64,000 bases of DNA, taken from positions 3,660,028-3,724,027 of the forward strand of contig NW_008707797.1 in the NCBI RefSeq assembly GCF_000327385.1. The letters are read 5' to 3'. The position numbers were made by a program, and so were the translations under genes. The notes below the pieces were generated by a model, which did not search any database, had not been told where the DNA came from, and saw nothing but the letters and a program-made list of their open reading frames with translations. Of the stretch, positions 1-9,925 are shown piece by piece. Numbering within the stretch: position 1 is the first letter of the stretch; the number at the start of each line of letters is the position of its first letter. This DNA is from Lottia gigantea (lineage: Eukaryota > Mollusca > Gastropoda > Lottiidae).

Positions 1-357
1 CTGTTAAAATAGTGCTCAATACATCAATTGTAGAGCGATATAGAAATACCACTGTTAAAATAGTGCTCAATACATCAATTGTAGAGCGATATAGAAATAC
101 CAGTGTAAAAATAGTGCTCAATACATCAACTGTAGAGCGATATAGAAATACCACTGTTACGATAGTGCTTAATACATCAATTATAGAGTGATATAGAAAT
201 ACCATTGTTAAGATAGTGCTTAATACATCAATTGTAGAGTGATATAGAAATACCAGTGTTAAAATAGTGTTCAATACATCAATTGTAGGGCGATATAGAG
301 ATATAACTGTTCAGATAGTGCTTAATACATCAATTGTAGAGCTATATAGAAATATAC
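1..357. repeat. 51-bp minisatellite, seven copies
   Basis: Seven head-to-tail copies of a 51-base unit fill this stretch, beginning with units such as CTGTTAAAATAGTGCTCAAT. The first two copies are nearly identical; later ones differ at several positions. The array starts at the window edge and may continue outside. It lies on the 3' side of the last visible exon of the FYB-like gene, so it is either intronic or downstream of that gene. The unit length is a multiple of three and one frame is open for three copies, but stops in copies four and five argue against coding. Confidence 0.95.
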
Positions 358-520
358 GGTGATGGTGAGGAATATACAGAATAACGCTACATAATAAATC
401 TGGATTTTAAAATCATAACGTTATACAACATTTAAAGCGACAGTTATATAATAAAGATATTGCTGAACAAACCTAGAAAAATAGTTTATCAATAATCAAT
501 GTAACAAATTGTATGCTTAC

Positions 521-573
521 CCATTGGCTTGCATATCATCGGCAACCATATACTCTTGTTCATCGTTCATCCA
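521..573 (-). CDS. FYB1: FYB-like adaptor exon with YMVADD segment
   Basis: A 53-base exon bounded by TATTTACAG and GTAAGC encodes WMNDEQEYMVADDMQAN. It joins the preceding exon in phase 0 and ends in phase 2. The acidic tyrosine segment sits right after the SH3 core, where human FYB1 has EVYDDVAEQDD, which supports the assignment. It is the last exon of the gene seen in the window. Confidence 0.7.
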
Positions 574-3500
574 CTGTAAATATTATAAATATTCCTTTAA
601 TATTAGGGCTAGATATTCTACGAGGGCTCAAAAAATTTGACCATGATCATAAAATATATTTAAGATAGAATATTTGAGAAAAAAAGAATTTCATAAATTG
701 ATAGAAATTTCAGATTAGATTAAAGTGACTATTTCAATCTATCACTTTAAAGTGGTCGTTTAAGAAAAAGAGATGAGAAAAGGTTTACAGATATAGGCCT
801 AATAAATTAACAAATTTCAGAAATTCAATGTATTATGCATTTTATAAAAAAACAATACTTATCGGTATAGATTTTTTTGCATTGTTATAAATATTGTTGC
901 ATTGTTATATTTTTGCATATATATAAATATTTACACGATAATACATATTTACATTTTCACTTTTAAATATAATTATAGAAATTTACATAATTAAAACATA
1001 TATTTACATTAATATAAATACTTATTATATTATCAAAAAAATATTTGTTTTATTAAAATGTAACTTATTGGAAATAAAAACAAATTAAAAGTAAAAAAAA
1101 GACAAAATATGTAATGTTTAAAGATAATAAATAAAATTTCCTGGCTCAAAAGTCAAATTCGGACAATTGCCTGACTAAACCAGTTTGCCCTTATTAAAAT
1201 ATAGACCCTTTATAATAATAAAAACAAAACCAAATTCAAACTTCATAACAAAAAAGGAGAATAAACATATTCGAGGGGTACAAAGAAAGTAGTTCGACGT
1301 GTAAAAAGCCAAAAGAAAAAAATAATGGTTAGATGGCCGTATCTGAAAAAAAGTAATTTGTAAGAAAAAATTGACCTCCAAGTTTTATTGTTAATACAAA
1401 TTTTTTTTTAACAAAATCCCAACACCTAAAGTATTCAATATAAAAATTCCCATAAGAATATAGAAGGTGGAAGAACCTACTGAATATCCCTTTAAGAATT
1501 CCAGACTTCCTAAACTTAGACATTTAGTCCTCGTTTCTTGAAGTATATAATCTATCATCACCTTTTAAAAATAGAGCAAAAGCGTAATTGCACGTGCATA
1601 GTGGTTTTATTCATAATATAGATCATACTAATCATACATAATAAATAGTTGTTAATAAAGTTCAGTGTACATGCGGTATAGTATATATGTATTGGTTATG
1701 CTATAGGATGGTTTTATATCTCACCCTCCAAGGGATCAGGGAAATATAACATAACCCAGCTTGTATATAACCCTAAAGCACGTGCCCCTTGGACATGGGC
1801 TACTGATTGGCTGTGATTTGAAGAGAAACTCCCTTCTTAGCTAAATTGTACACTTTTTGAAAGATAATAAGCACAATTGCAAAGTATATTTTGGACAAGC
1901 AAGTCCTTGATGATTAGTGATAATAATCATGTGGACGGCTAATTATCACAGTTCAAATCTTTGACATGAAAATTGGAAAGGGACAGGTGCGCGATTTTTT
2001 TGTTTTGATAAATGGAACCTTAGTCTCAGAAACGAGAATCAGTAGTAGTGTTCACAGCTCACCGTCGAAATTTGAGCCTCAAAATCTATGTGTGTCCAGA
2101 ATTATCTGCGTTTGTCGTCATTTTAAGATACTCTGTGATATATAGAAAAGACAAATATAGAAATAGTGAGTAAAATTCCTAGTTTGAAGTATCTTTAGAG
2201 GAATTATGCTATTTTCTAGTGCTTCTGAAGTCTATTTGCATATATTCAAGACCTAAATCAACCCCCTAAAAAAGGTGCACCTGTCCCATAAGCCAGTGAA
2301 TGAAAATGTACCAAGAAGCGGTTTCTCTTTATATTTTGTGGACATTATATATTGGACAGCCTGTTTTAACTTACTATATTCTGTAGTCTCGGAGGAAGTA
2401 GAAAACCTATATAACTCTACAAGCATATCAGATCATATATTCAAAACAAATAAGCATGGGTTGTTATAATTTTGTCAGGGGGGAATCCGTTTTTTCGGTA
2501 ACGGAGTTTTATAGCTAGATAAAATGCAGGAGAGTATATTATGTTTAAAAAGAATTCCCGGAGGGAAGGACCCCAACCCACTTAAGACAACAGGCCCCCC
2601 ACTTATATAGTTGAGCCACAGTCTATCAAATAGATGCGACTGAACACGCTTATACATGTACAAAACAACAACACACATTAGAACACGAATAAAGAGAGCA
2701 CATCAACACAGGATTAGACCAACAGGATCATTTTGGTTACCTGACATTAACACATTTATATTTACATAAAGTATTCTAGGTCACAGGTATTTGTGCACAC
2801 CCAGGTATGATTCAAAAGCAGTTCACATAATTTATGGTACTTTAAGAAGTACGGTTAACACAATCAAGTCCTCTAGCCTTAGATACGATTTCCATATAAT
2901 CCACGGCCAGTGCTTCCGAGAGTCGAATTTCAACCACAATCACCAGAACAAAGTAGACTGTTAGATTTTATGTTTGAATCGAATCCGGATGTGCACAGTT
3001 ATCTTTCTAGCCCCTATCCCTCTATATATGTAGATCATTACCAACCCAAATACCAACACAAACCAAATACGTGTGCCTTATTTCTTGTAACAAGCTAGTT
3101 GCTCTAGCTCTACAGAGTAAGGAAATCAACGAACTGTAGAGTTTATAAAGGACACACAAGAGAGATACATGCGACAGCAAGAAATACAAGATTACAACAG
3201 ACAGTAAGAGTTACTCGTACACATCGGTTTTATATATAGATTTACGATTGGTTGGGAATAGTTTTTCGGTTTCAATTTTGTAATCTATATGAAGTTCGTC
3301 GTCACGTGAAATTTATTCATTAGGGGCTTGTGACGTTACGAATCAAATCATATTCTTATTGAGATAAATACAAAGGTATCTGTGTTGTAATTAGACTGTA
3401 AACTCCATAAAGCGCTAGGTAAAGTGTCTTTTTTTTTACTAATATTCTGCTCCCGATTGGGCTAACAGCGACTTATTAGTACTTTTAGTAATATTTCCTC

Positions 3501-6500
3501 CGACCTTGACCGTAACAGTTTTAGTTTCAACAGGGCATTCTAATAGGAAACTTATTCACGAATTGAAACTGAAATAATCTGGTGGGACAGTTGTTAGTAA
3601 ATTGAAACCGATGTGTACGATAAATAAAAAATAAAAAGACGAATCACACAATAACGTGCAAACAGTAGATAAAAAGTCGATACAATTAACTACATTTGCT
3701 CTAATCTTATCGCCTTTTTACCTACTGTTTGTGTTTGTAGGTTATCGTGTGATGATTTTTTCTCTCTGTGCGATATAGTTATATATATAAGCAGAAGCAA
3801 GCTTACTTGACGTATAGTGGATGTAGCTACCTCGACATTAGAAGAGTCAACATAACCCCCTGCAAAATATAACATTTAAACATTCAGATTATACTGCACA
3901 ATCGATACTTTTGGCACAAATACTCTTCCATACAATAGAATCGAACAGAAAACGCTTTTTTAATATTTCAATATATATTCTGAAGAAAAGATTTTAGAAA
4001 TTACAGATGTCGGAAGGAAAATCGCAATGATTCAAATTGAAATCTATAATTTTAACTGATAAAGGAATATGTTATCATATATTCAAAATTGTTCATCCAA
4101 CTGGGACTATCATCAATGTTTATACCCACGTTTATAGCAGAACCAAAACATATTAAAAATGTTTTGAAAAATATTTTTATATTGAAGTTACTTACATCGT
4201 CCATCCGTGGCTTTAACGAGCCATTTTCCTGATGGATTTTTATCCATTCTAATAATATCGACCCTATCACCCTTCTTTAGTGACAAATCTAACTTAGTAC
4301 CAGTACAATCTTCTCTTATTATACCTTCACCCTGTTTCGGTTCACTACCAGTAATCTACAAAATATAGATCTACAATTATAAAATCTTAATATTATAAAT
4401 CTACAATAATAAATCTACATTATAAAATCTACAATTACATATCTACATTGTGTAAATCTACAATATTAAATCTACATTTTAAAATTTAAGATAAGGATCT
4501 ACATGAATTGTAATTATATGTTTACAATCATAAAACGACAATTGTTTAAATCTACATTTAAAATCTACAATTATAAATCTATAAAATTCTACAATGGAAT
4601 GTTAAAACTATATTATATCAGTCTACAATTATAAATTTATACTCTAAATTCTTCCATAATGATCAATTTTACATTATAAATTCTACAATGATTGTCTAAC
4701 CTGCAATTGTAAACCATCATCTTATCATATTTCAAATAGTAGCTTGTGCCCCTTATTGACCGGTACAGATGCAGATGGAGCTCACGTGCGCTTGAGCTTT
4801 AAAAATTTTGTTGGCAATATACAGGATGGTTATTGAACTCATTTTACTTTTAACGGATTGACAGATTATACATTTGACATCTTTGTCATGTGATATTTTG
4901 TTCATTAAACGGAATTCCTGTTTTAAATGGTTATTTTCCTGTTTTGTTTAAAATCGTGACATCCTTTTCACTTCATAGTACATGTACGAATGATAACTAC
5001 TACTAACATTTAAGAGAGAACATCAGTAGAGTTAGATACTACAGATTAGGAAATTGAATTGTGGCCGATTCAATTGTATATTAGAAGGTTTCAACCAGAT
5101 TTCCTCCACTGGTTCCTCTGAAAATACCACCACTAATGACACGAAACTATTTTTCATAGGTTTTCTTCCTCATATTTTGAAAACGAAAACCGTAAATGAG
5201 ATTTTTCCTCATTTTTCTTTCTTGGTTAGTTTTAGAATATAAGAGGGAACTCACGATCTTACCTTTAAGGCTTTCAACAATTTCTTTTCTTCTTTTTCCT
5301 TCGATTTGTCGGTTCTGAAACAGTCAAAGTGTCTTAATCAGTATCCATGATATTTGTTAAGTTTTCTTTAAGTAATGTAACAGTTAGCCAGTGGCGTTCT
5401 ATTTTTAAGAAGAGGGACAGGCCCCTTTTTTCAATTTTTTTTTAATTATTGTTGCCCCCTTGGTAAATTTTGTGGTCCCTGCTCGGCCCCCTCAGTTGAT
5501 GTTTCCTATAAACATCACTGCTGTTAGCAACTGACGTTCAACTATAGGAAATCAGCAACCACATGCTGTCAAAACGACTGTATTGTGAACAGTCACATGT
5601 AAGTAAGTCTGAAAAATATATATAAAGTATTGGACAATTGGTAATTACCTCTTCTTCCCTTTCCTTCTTCTTCAACTCTTCTTTCGCTTTCCTTTCTTGA
5701 TCTTTTTTCTCCTTATCTCGTTTCTTTCTCTCCTTTTCACTTTCTTTAGTTTTAGACGACACGGAGCCGCCACTGATTGCTCTGAACAACAAGAACAAAC
5801 ACCAAGTTAATCCAGTGGCGGAGCCTAAGGGGGACAGAGGGGACAGCCGTCCCCGAAAGCAATTTTTCGGGCAAAAATCTCATAATTAGGTTAGAGATTC
5901 GGACAATTTCAGATATCTCGCCCTATCTCGGTCGTAAACCTGCCCCCGCCAAATTTATTATTGAATTCGATAGTTCTTTGTGAAAGTTAGGTAGCAGTAC
6001 CACCAGTGCCCCAACCCCACCTTAGAACATTTTGTGGCCCCTGCTCACCTGATGTTTCCTAGAAACGGCACTGAGTGCCATCGATTATCTTATCGAATGA
6101 ATAAGTTCGTTAAAATTTTCAACCAAGACAATAACAGACTCAATGTAAAGATGCCACTTTTTCACAGTATTTCTCCAACAATTGGGGGTGGGGGGGGGGG
6201 GGGGGCTTTCATACATGAATAAAAAATATGACGTTATTGGATTTAAATTTGCCTGAAATTGCACACAGTTTAATGTTGAATTTCGTCAGATCATCAAGTA
6301 AACAACAGAAATAAATAAAATCTAAGCATCTAAACATGTATAATTCGTAGCACTAAGCAAAAAAAAATATGATGTATACATACTGTTCTTCATCAATAGG
6401 CTCATAAACTTCATCGGGTTCTTGTAGAGCAGCAGTTGCTGTAGAGCAATCATCGTATTCCTCCATATCATCCGCCATCACGTTACCCACATCACCATAT

Positions 6501-9500
6501 TCCTCTTCTTCTGTCATGGGTTGTCTAAAATAGTTACATGGAAATGGTTTAATACTTCGTTAATAATACACAACAAGAATATAAATTAGATTTTAGTGGC
6601 ATGTCCAATGTAATTTAATGTAAATTTGATTACATTTTTGTGTAGTTACAAACAACGGACCTGTTCCATGGAGATGAAAAATATCAGAAAAAAAAATCTG
6701 CCCAATCCAACAATTAAACATTAAACTTGTGTTCAGAGAATTCGTGCAATATTTATTTAGTATGATGTTCACATTTGATCTCGAATACGTCATTTCAATC
6801 CCCCCTCCCCCACCCAAAAATAAAACCACGAAAATACCTACATGACTGAGAACTGAGACATAACATTTCCAATATCATCATAAAAATCTTCATCCTCAAA
6901 ACCTGCTGCATCTGTAAATAATATACATTGATGGTGAGGTTATCAACAGTGGCGTTTCTACATGGTGGCCAGGGGGTGGAGGGGAGGGGGCGTGCCCGGG
7001 TTTGGCCCCCACTTTCAAAGTATTGATTATTTTACATAGTGAAAGAATGCCTTAGAATATGTTCTGTGTGTAATGGAGACCACTACGAGAATAAGAAGAG
7101 AACTCTATACTCACCCTGTTTACTATGTAATTGTTTATATTCCGCTTTGATAGGTTCCAAATCAATGTCAGTAAGTTTAGGAGGTTTGGAAGGAGGGGGT
7201 CCGTCGAAACTTTTATCATTCTTAGAAATAATAAATCTTTTAAACAGTTTACTATCTCCTTTTCGAGTAACCATAGATTTACGGTTAAATGTAATGTTTT
7301 TTGCTCCAGAAGATGTTTCGAGGGAAGCAATCCGATCTAATATAGAACTTTTGCTGTCTGAAACTGAGGACACATTAGAGGTTCTTCGGATTACCTCTTC
7401 CGATTGTTTTGTTTCCACTGGGCTTGTGTTTTCTTTTAGGGGTTTTACATTTGTAGCCCGAGTTTCTGAACTCGAGCTATTGGAATCAGATTGGAAACTT
7501 TTTTGTAAGTCCGCTACACTAGACCGTTTATTGCCTGAAGCTATGTCGGAATTAGATTTCAAAGGTTGAGTTTTTACATTGTGGTTAATATCCTTTAACA
7601 CTGGACTATCTGGTTTGTTTGTATCAGTTGAAAGTTTACGGAATGTATTTGTTACAGGTGTTTCTTTCGATTTTGCGACAGTTGAAGACGCAGATGAATT
7701 TACATGAGACCATTTATGTGTGACTCCAACTGTTTTCTTTGGAATGGCTAGCGGGGGTTTTGGTGATACAGGTGATGTACGAGATTTCGGAATGACATCC
7801 GGTTTGGGTGGAACAGCGCCATTGGTAACTGGTTTCTTCACCCACGATGGTGTTGTTTTTTCCTCAGGTTGATTTAATTTAGTCGAATCACCCCCATTAG
7901 CATTTATTTGCTGCTGTCCACGAAACTTCCGAAGTACTGGTGGAGTTGTCTTTCCTGATTTTGGTTCAAACATGGCGGCTTTCTTAGCAACTCCTGACAC
8001 GCTTATGTTCTTTATAGCTGTTCCATCATCATACACCTCGCCGTCGTCGACACTCTGAAATGGAAACAGTTAACAGTTTAGTAATGGCCAAATACTACTT
8101 AGAACTTAGCTCAAATATTCAACAACTAGACATGTACAGGGTTCGAGTTTTAGGCCAAGATTATTTCTTAAACTGGACAGAAGTCTCGCATCTATTAAAG
8201 TGTATATCTGTATATTCTATCTATCTATAATAATATCTCCACATTAATCACGGATATTGAATTTGTCCGTTGAAATAGAAGACAATTGGCCTCGTATTTA
8301 CTCTTTTTTCACGGCCATTATGCAGAGCCATACTTCATTCAGATTGCGTCTTTGGCTGCTGTGACAAGTTGAATAACTGATTTATTCAATATACTTGAAA
8401 TCACCAGGTAATTATAGGTGTAAAACTAATTAACCTGACCTGCAATCATCCCCTACAGCTAAGTCATTCAGGTTAAATTTCTTACATTTTTTTACATTGA
8501 CGTAACTGACATACTAGTAGTCAATCGAGAGAATGAATAAATAAATGAAAAATAATGAATAAATGAATGAATAAAGGAAAAATAATGAATGAATGAATGA
8601 ATGAATGAATGAATGAATGAATGAATGAATGAATGAATGAATGAATAATATCTTAAAATAAATCAATAAAATAAAATAAAATAAATATATAAATAAAATG
8701 AATGAACAATATTTCAAGATAATGAATGAATTAATAAATAATATAATAAAATACTGAATGAATAAATGAATAAATGAATAAATGAATAAATGAATAAATC
8801 AATAAATAATGAATGAATGAATCAATGAATGAATGATATCTTAAAATAACTAATTGAATGAAATGGTTATTTTCTAAAATTCCCTACAGTATTCAATGTA
8901 CATAAAAATAACTTCCTTTAGGGTGACGTTGTGGGAAAATTCATCAGTACAATATATCTATGTTTATACAAAAGAAAACTATGTCATGTGTTGAACCATA
9001 TCGAATAAAGACGGGGTCTACTTGAATACATGATTATACGTTATCTATTATAAAAACATAGCTCCAAATAAACTCAAATATTTTGTCATATTGACAACAA
9101 CTGCAAACGGACATCTTTATTCTTTGTTTGAACAGTTTGCTCAAACAGCAAAGATAATTATTAATAATAATATTCTAAATACGAGGATTCCTACCCTAAA
9201 AAGGGGAAGGGTGATGGCTTACGATCACAACTAGAAACCCCAGTATTCCATGATGTTAGTATAATATTTAGTAACATGATATTTCAGCATTTATCAATTA
9301 ATCTTCAACCAATTTTAATTTTCGATTACGTATTAGAAGATAACTATAAACTAGTGGGTCTGTCAAGAGTAAATATCCTTTCATCACGAATGGACAAACA
9401 ATTCATGATCATTTGTTAAGAGAGGGTAAAAAACTGATTTGGGGGTTACCCAAGGGTACATTGATATTACATATGTCTAGGTGTGGTCACGGGCCGCTGA

Positions 9501-9925
9501 ATGTAAAGTAGGAATACAGTAATATCAGAACTCCAAAGAGTTTGGTCTTAAATCTTTTCAGAATGATTTCGTCCCGAGAGCAGAACGCATTCAAGAGCCA
9601 AGTTCGAGTGGAAAACAGTGGTAACAAAGACTCAAGAAAAGGTGTGGCCACAACCTTCTCTATATTTCGCTCTGTGTCCCCCTCCAGGACTGGACTGTCT
9701 CTCCTTTACCCCTACAACCTTCTAATTAGTACTATAAGATATTTTCATTGTGAACTTCGCTCCATCTTTTCAACAAGTACAACTGTGCCTACTTGAAAAT
9801 CCCAAATTGTGTAGTCTTCATACTAAAAATCATTTCGTACACAATTGAGAAAAACTTAATTCAACAATTTGAACACATTTCATTTCTTTATTTGAACTTA
9901 AAAGTTTTAAAGAACTTACCGACAT
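521..9925 (-). CDS. FYB1: FYN-binding protein (FYB/ADAP)-like adaptor, 3' end outside window
   Basis: Cytosolic scaffold of the FYB family (FYB1/ADAP, FYB2, PRAM1), which in vertebrates links Src-family kinases and SLP-76 to integrin activation and actin. Coding exons on the minus strand, in transcript order: 9920-9925 (one possible first exon), 7115-8054, 6842-6911, 6384-6524, 5649-5781, 5263-5298 (or to 5314), 4196-4355, 3807-3859, 521-573. About 530 residues are visible; the last exon ends in phase 2, so the gene continues left of base 521. Order of parts: acidic YDD start, proline/serine-rich disordered part ending in GPPPSKPPKLTDIDLEPI (like human FYB1 GPPPPKPNRPPNVDL), acidic tyrosine-rich exons, charged helix, SH3 core, then another YMVADD segment. 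This order matches human FYB1 around its first hSH3 domain. All junction phases agree with one ambiguity at exon 5/6. The family call is from remembered sequence and should be checked by search. Confidence 0.8.
574..3806. other. intron of the FYB-like gene (3.2 kb)
   Basis: This intron holds one MITE copy at 1980-2287. Elsewhere it is AT-rich and without recognised genes. A plus-strand open frame of about 75 codons ending near 3098 (starting IRFPYNPRP) has no recognised relative or splice context. Confidence 0.6.
1980..2287. mobile_element. MITE with GGGACAGGTGC terminal inverted repeats, copy 1
   Basis: The left end reads GGGACAGGTGC and the right end GCACCTGTCCC, exact inverted repeats, about 308 bases apart. 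The interior is clearly related along its length to 18325-18682 (shared stretches such as AGATACTCTGTGATATATAG). There is no coding capacity. No target-site duplication is clear at this copy. The family is a non-autonomous DNA transposon of uncertain superfamily. Confidence 0.8.
3807..5781 (-). CDS. FYB1: helically extended SH3 domain exons of the FYB-like adaptor
   Basis: Exons 5649-5781, 5263-5298 or 5314, 4196-4355 and 3807-3859 encode an hSH3 domain. The first two give a Lys/Glu-rich amphipathic helix (about residues 395-442). The next two give the SH3 core (about 443-508): ITGSEPKQGEGIIREDC, a DLSLKKGDRVDIIRMDKNP segment, GKWLVKATDGRWGYVDSSN and VEV. Human FYB1 has ELSFKQGEQIEIIRITDNP followed by GKWLGRTARGSYGYIKTTAVEI at the matching place, a close family match. 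The tryptophan of GKWL and the GYV segment are kept. Family knowledge: hSH3 domains bind lipids or unusual partners more than plain PxxP peptides. Acceptor choice at exon 6 is ambiguous: the canonical CAG at 5315 gives the wrong phase, while an AAG 16 bases further gives a continuous helix. Confidence 0.8.
4360..4700. repeat. AT-rich array of TCTACAATTATAAA-like units
   Basis: Imperfect short repeats related to AATCTACAATTATAAA run through this stretch, directly next to the acceptor of the 4196-4355 exon. On the gene's strand every unit carries a TGTAGAT, so the true acceptor (TTTTGTAG) looks like one more unit. Confidence 0.8.
5389..5520. mobile_element. hAT-like MITE with 8-bp target duplication
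   Basis: The 132-base element begins CAGTGGCGTTCTA and ends AACATCACTG, whose reverse complement CAGTGATGTT matches the start. It is flanked by CAGTTAGC (5381-5388) and CTGTTAGC (5521-5528), an 8-bp direct repeat with one mismatch. CAGTG ends and 8-bp duplications are the signature of hAT transposons. There is no coding capacity. It lies in the intron between exons 5 and 6 of the FYB-like gene. Confidence 0.8.
5813..5950. mobile_element. hAT-like MITE, related to the copy at 46913-47060
   Basis: The left end CAGTGGCGGAGCC is intact. The interior (GGTTAGAGATTCGG and GTAAACCTG) matches the reverse complement of the intact copy at 46913-47060. The right end is degraded after CCCGCC and no target duplication is seen. 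Confidence 0.75.
6004..6073. mobile_element. short hAT-like MITE remnant
   Basis: A 70-base piece begins CAGTGCCCC and ends GAAACGGCACTG. Its right half (TTTTGTGGCCCCTGCTC and GATGTTTCCTA) matches the right half of the element at 5389-5520. Flanks AGTACCAC and AGTGCCAT agree at six of eight positions, consistent with an old 8-bp target duplication. Confidence 0.6.
6184..6206. repeat. poly-G tract
   Basis: A run of G with a single T interruption. Similar C/G runs occur inside MITEs at 18639 and 47028 and near 49418. Run length is probably unreliable in the assembly. Confidence 0.7.
6384..6911 (-). CDS. FYB1: acidic tyrosine-rich exons of the FYB-like adaptor
   Basis: Two exons (6842-6911 and 6384-6524) encode about 70 residues that are mostly Asp, Glu and Tyr. 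Candidate SH2-docking sites are EDFYDDIGNV, EEYGDVGNV, EEYDDCST and DEVYEPIDEE. Human ADAP is phosphorylated by Fyn at YDDV-type sites that recruit SLP-76, and YEPI resembles Src-family SH2 ligands. Phases agree on both sides (1 to 2, 2 to 2). Donors are GTAGGT and GTATGT and the acceptors are normal. Confidence 0.75.
6947..7014. mobile_element. hAT-like MITE end fragment
   Basis: It starts CAGTGGCGTTTCTA, the same terminal sequence as the element at 5389, followed by a G-rich stretch and GGCCCCCACT. The right boundary is approximate and no target duplication was found. Confidence 0.5.
7115..8054 (-). CDS. FYB1: large proline/serine-rich exon of the FYB-like adaptor
   Basis: A 940-base exon, the common second exon of the gene, opens with SVDDGEVYDDGTAIKN and is bounded by TTTCAG and a GTGAGT donor. 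It encodes about 313 low-complexity residues rich in Pro, Ser, Lys and Thr, with no folded domain. Recognisable short elements are EPKSGKTTPPVLRKFRGQ near the start, PKPDVIPKSRTSPVSPKPP (possible SH3 ligands) and GPPPSKPPKLTDIDLEPI near the end, which resembles the FYB1 proline motif that binds SKAP55. The antisense strand also has a 176-codon open frame; I treat that as a shadow. Confidence 0.8.
8526..8840. repeat. AATG microsatellite with degenerate flanks
   Basis: A near-perfect run of AATG fills about 8585-8646, with interrupted AATG/AATA units on both sides. It lies inside the intron upstream of the big FYB-like exon. The antisense frame reading FIHS repeats is a by-product. Confidence 0.95.
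9920..9925 (-). CDS. FYB1: possible first coding exon (Met-Ser) of the FYB-like gene
   Basis: ATGTCG is followed at once by a strong GTAAGT donor and would join the exon starting at 8054 in phase 0, giving MSSVDDGEVYDDG. An A is present at -3. Because only six coding bases are involved, the support is the donor and the in-phase junction. Confidence 0.5.

Noticed and set aside
1-200. Open frame through the 51-bp repeats as a repeat protein
   Set aside because: Stops occur in copies four and five and the differences between copies do not favour silent positions.
2910-3098. Plus-strand frame VLPRVEFQPQSPEQSRLL and onward
   Set aside because: Short, no splice or promoter context, no family recognised, and it lies in an intron of a supported gene.
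7039-7569. Plus-strand open frame of 176 codons
   Set aside because: It is the antisense of the 7115-8054 exon, which has family similarity and good splice sites on the minus strand.
8514-8717. Minus-strand frame with FIHS repeats
   Set aside because: It is a by-product of the AATG microsatellite.
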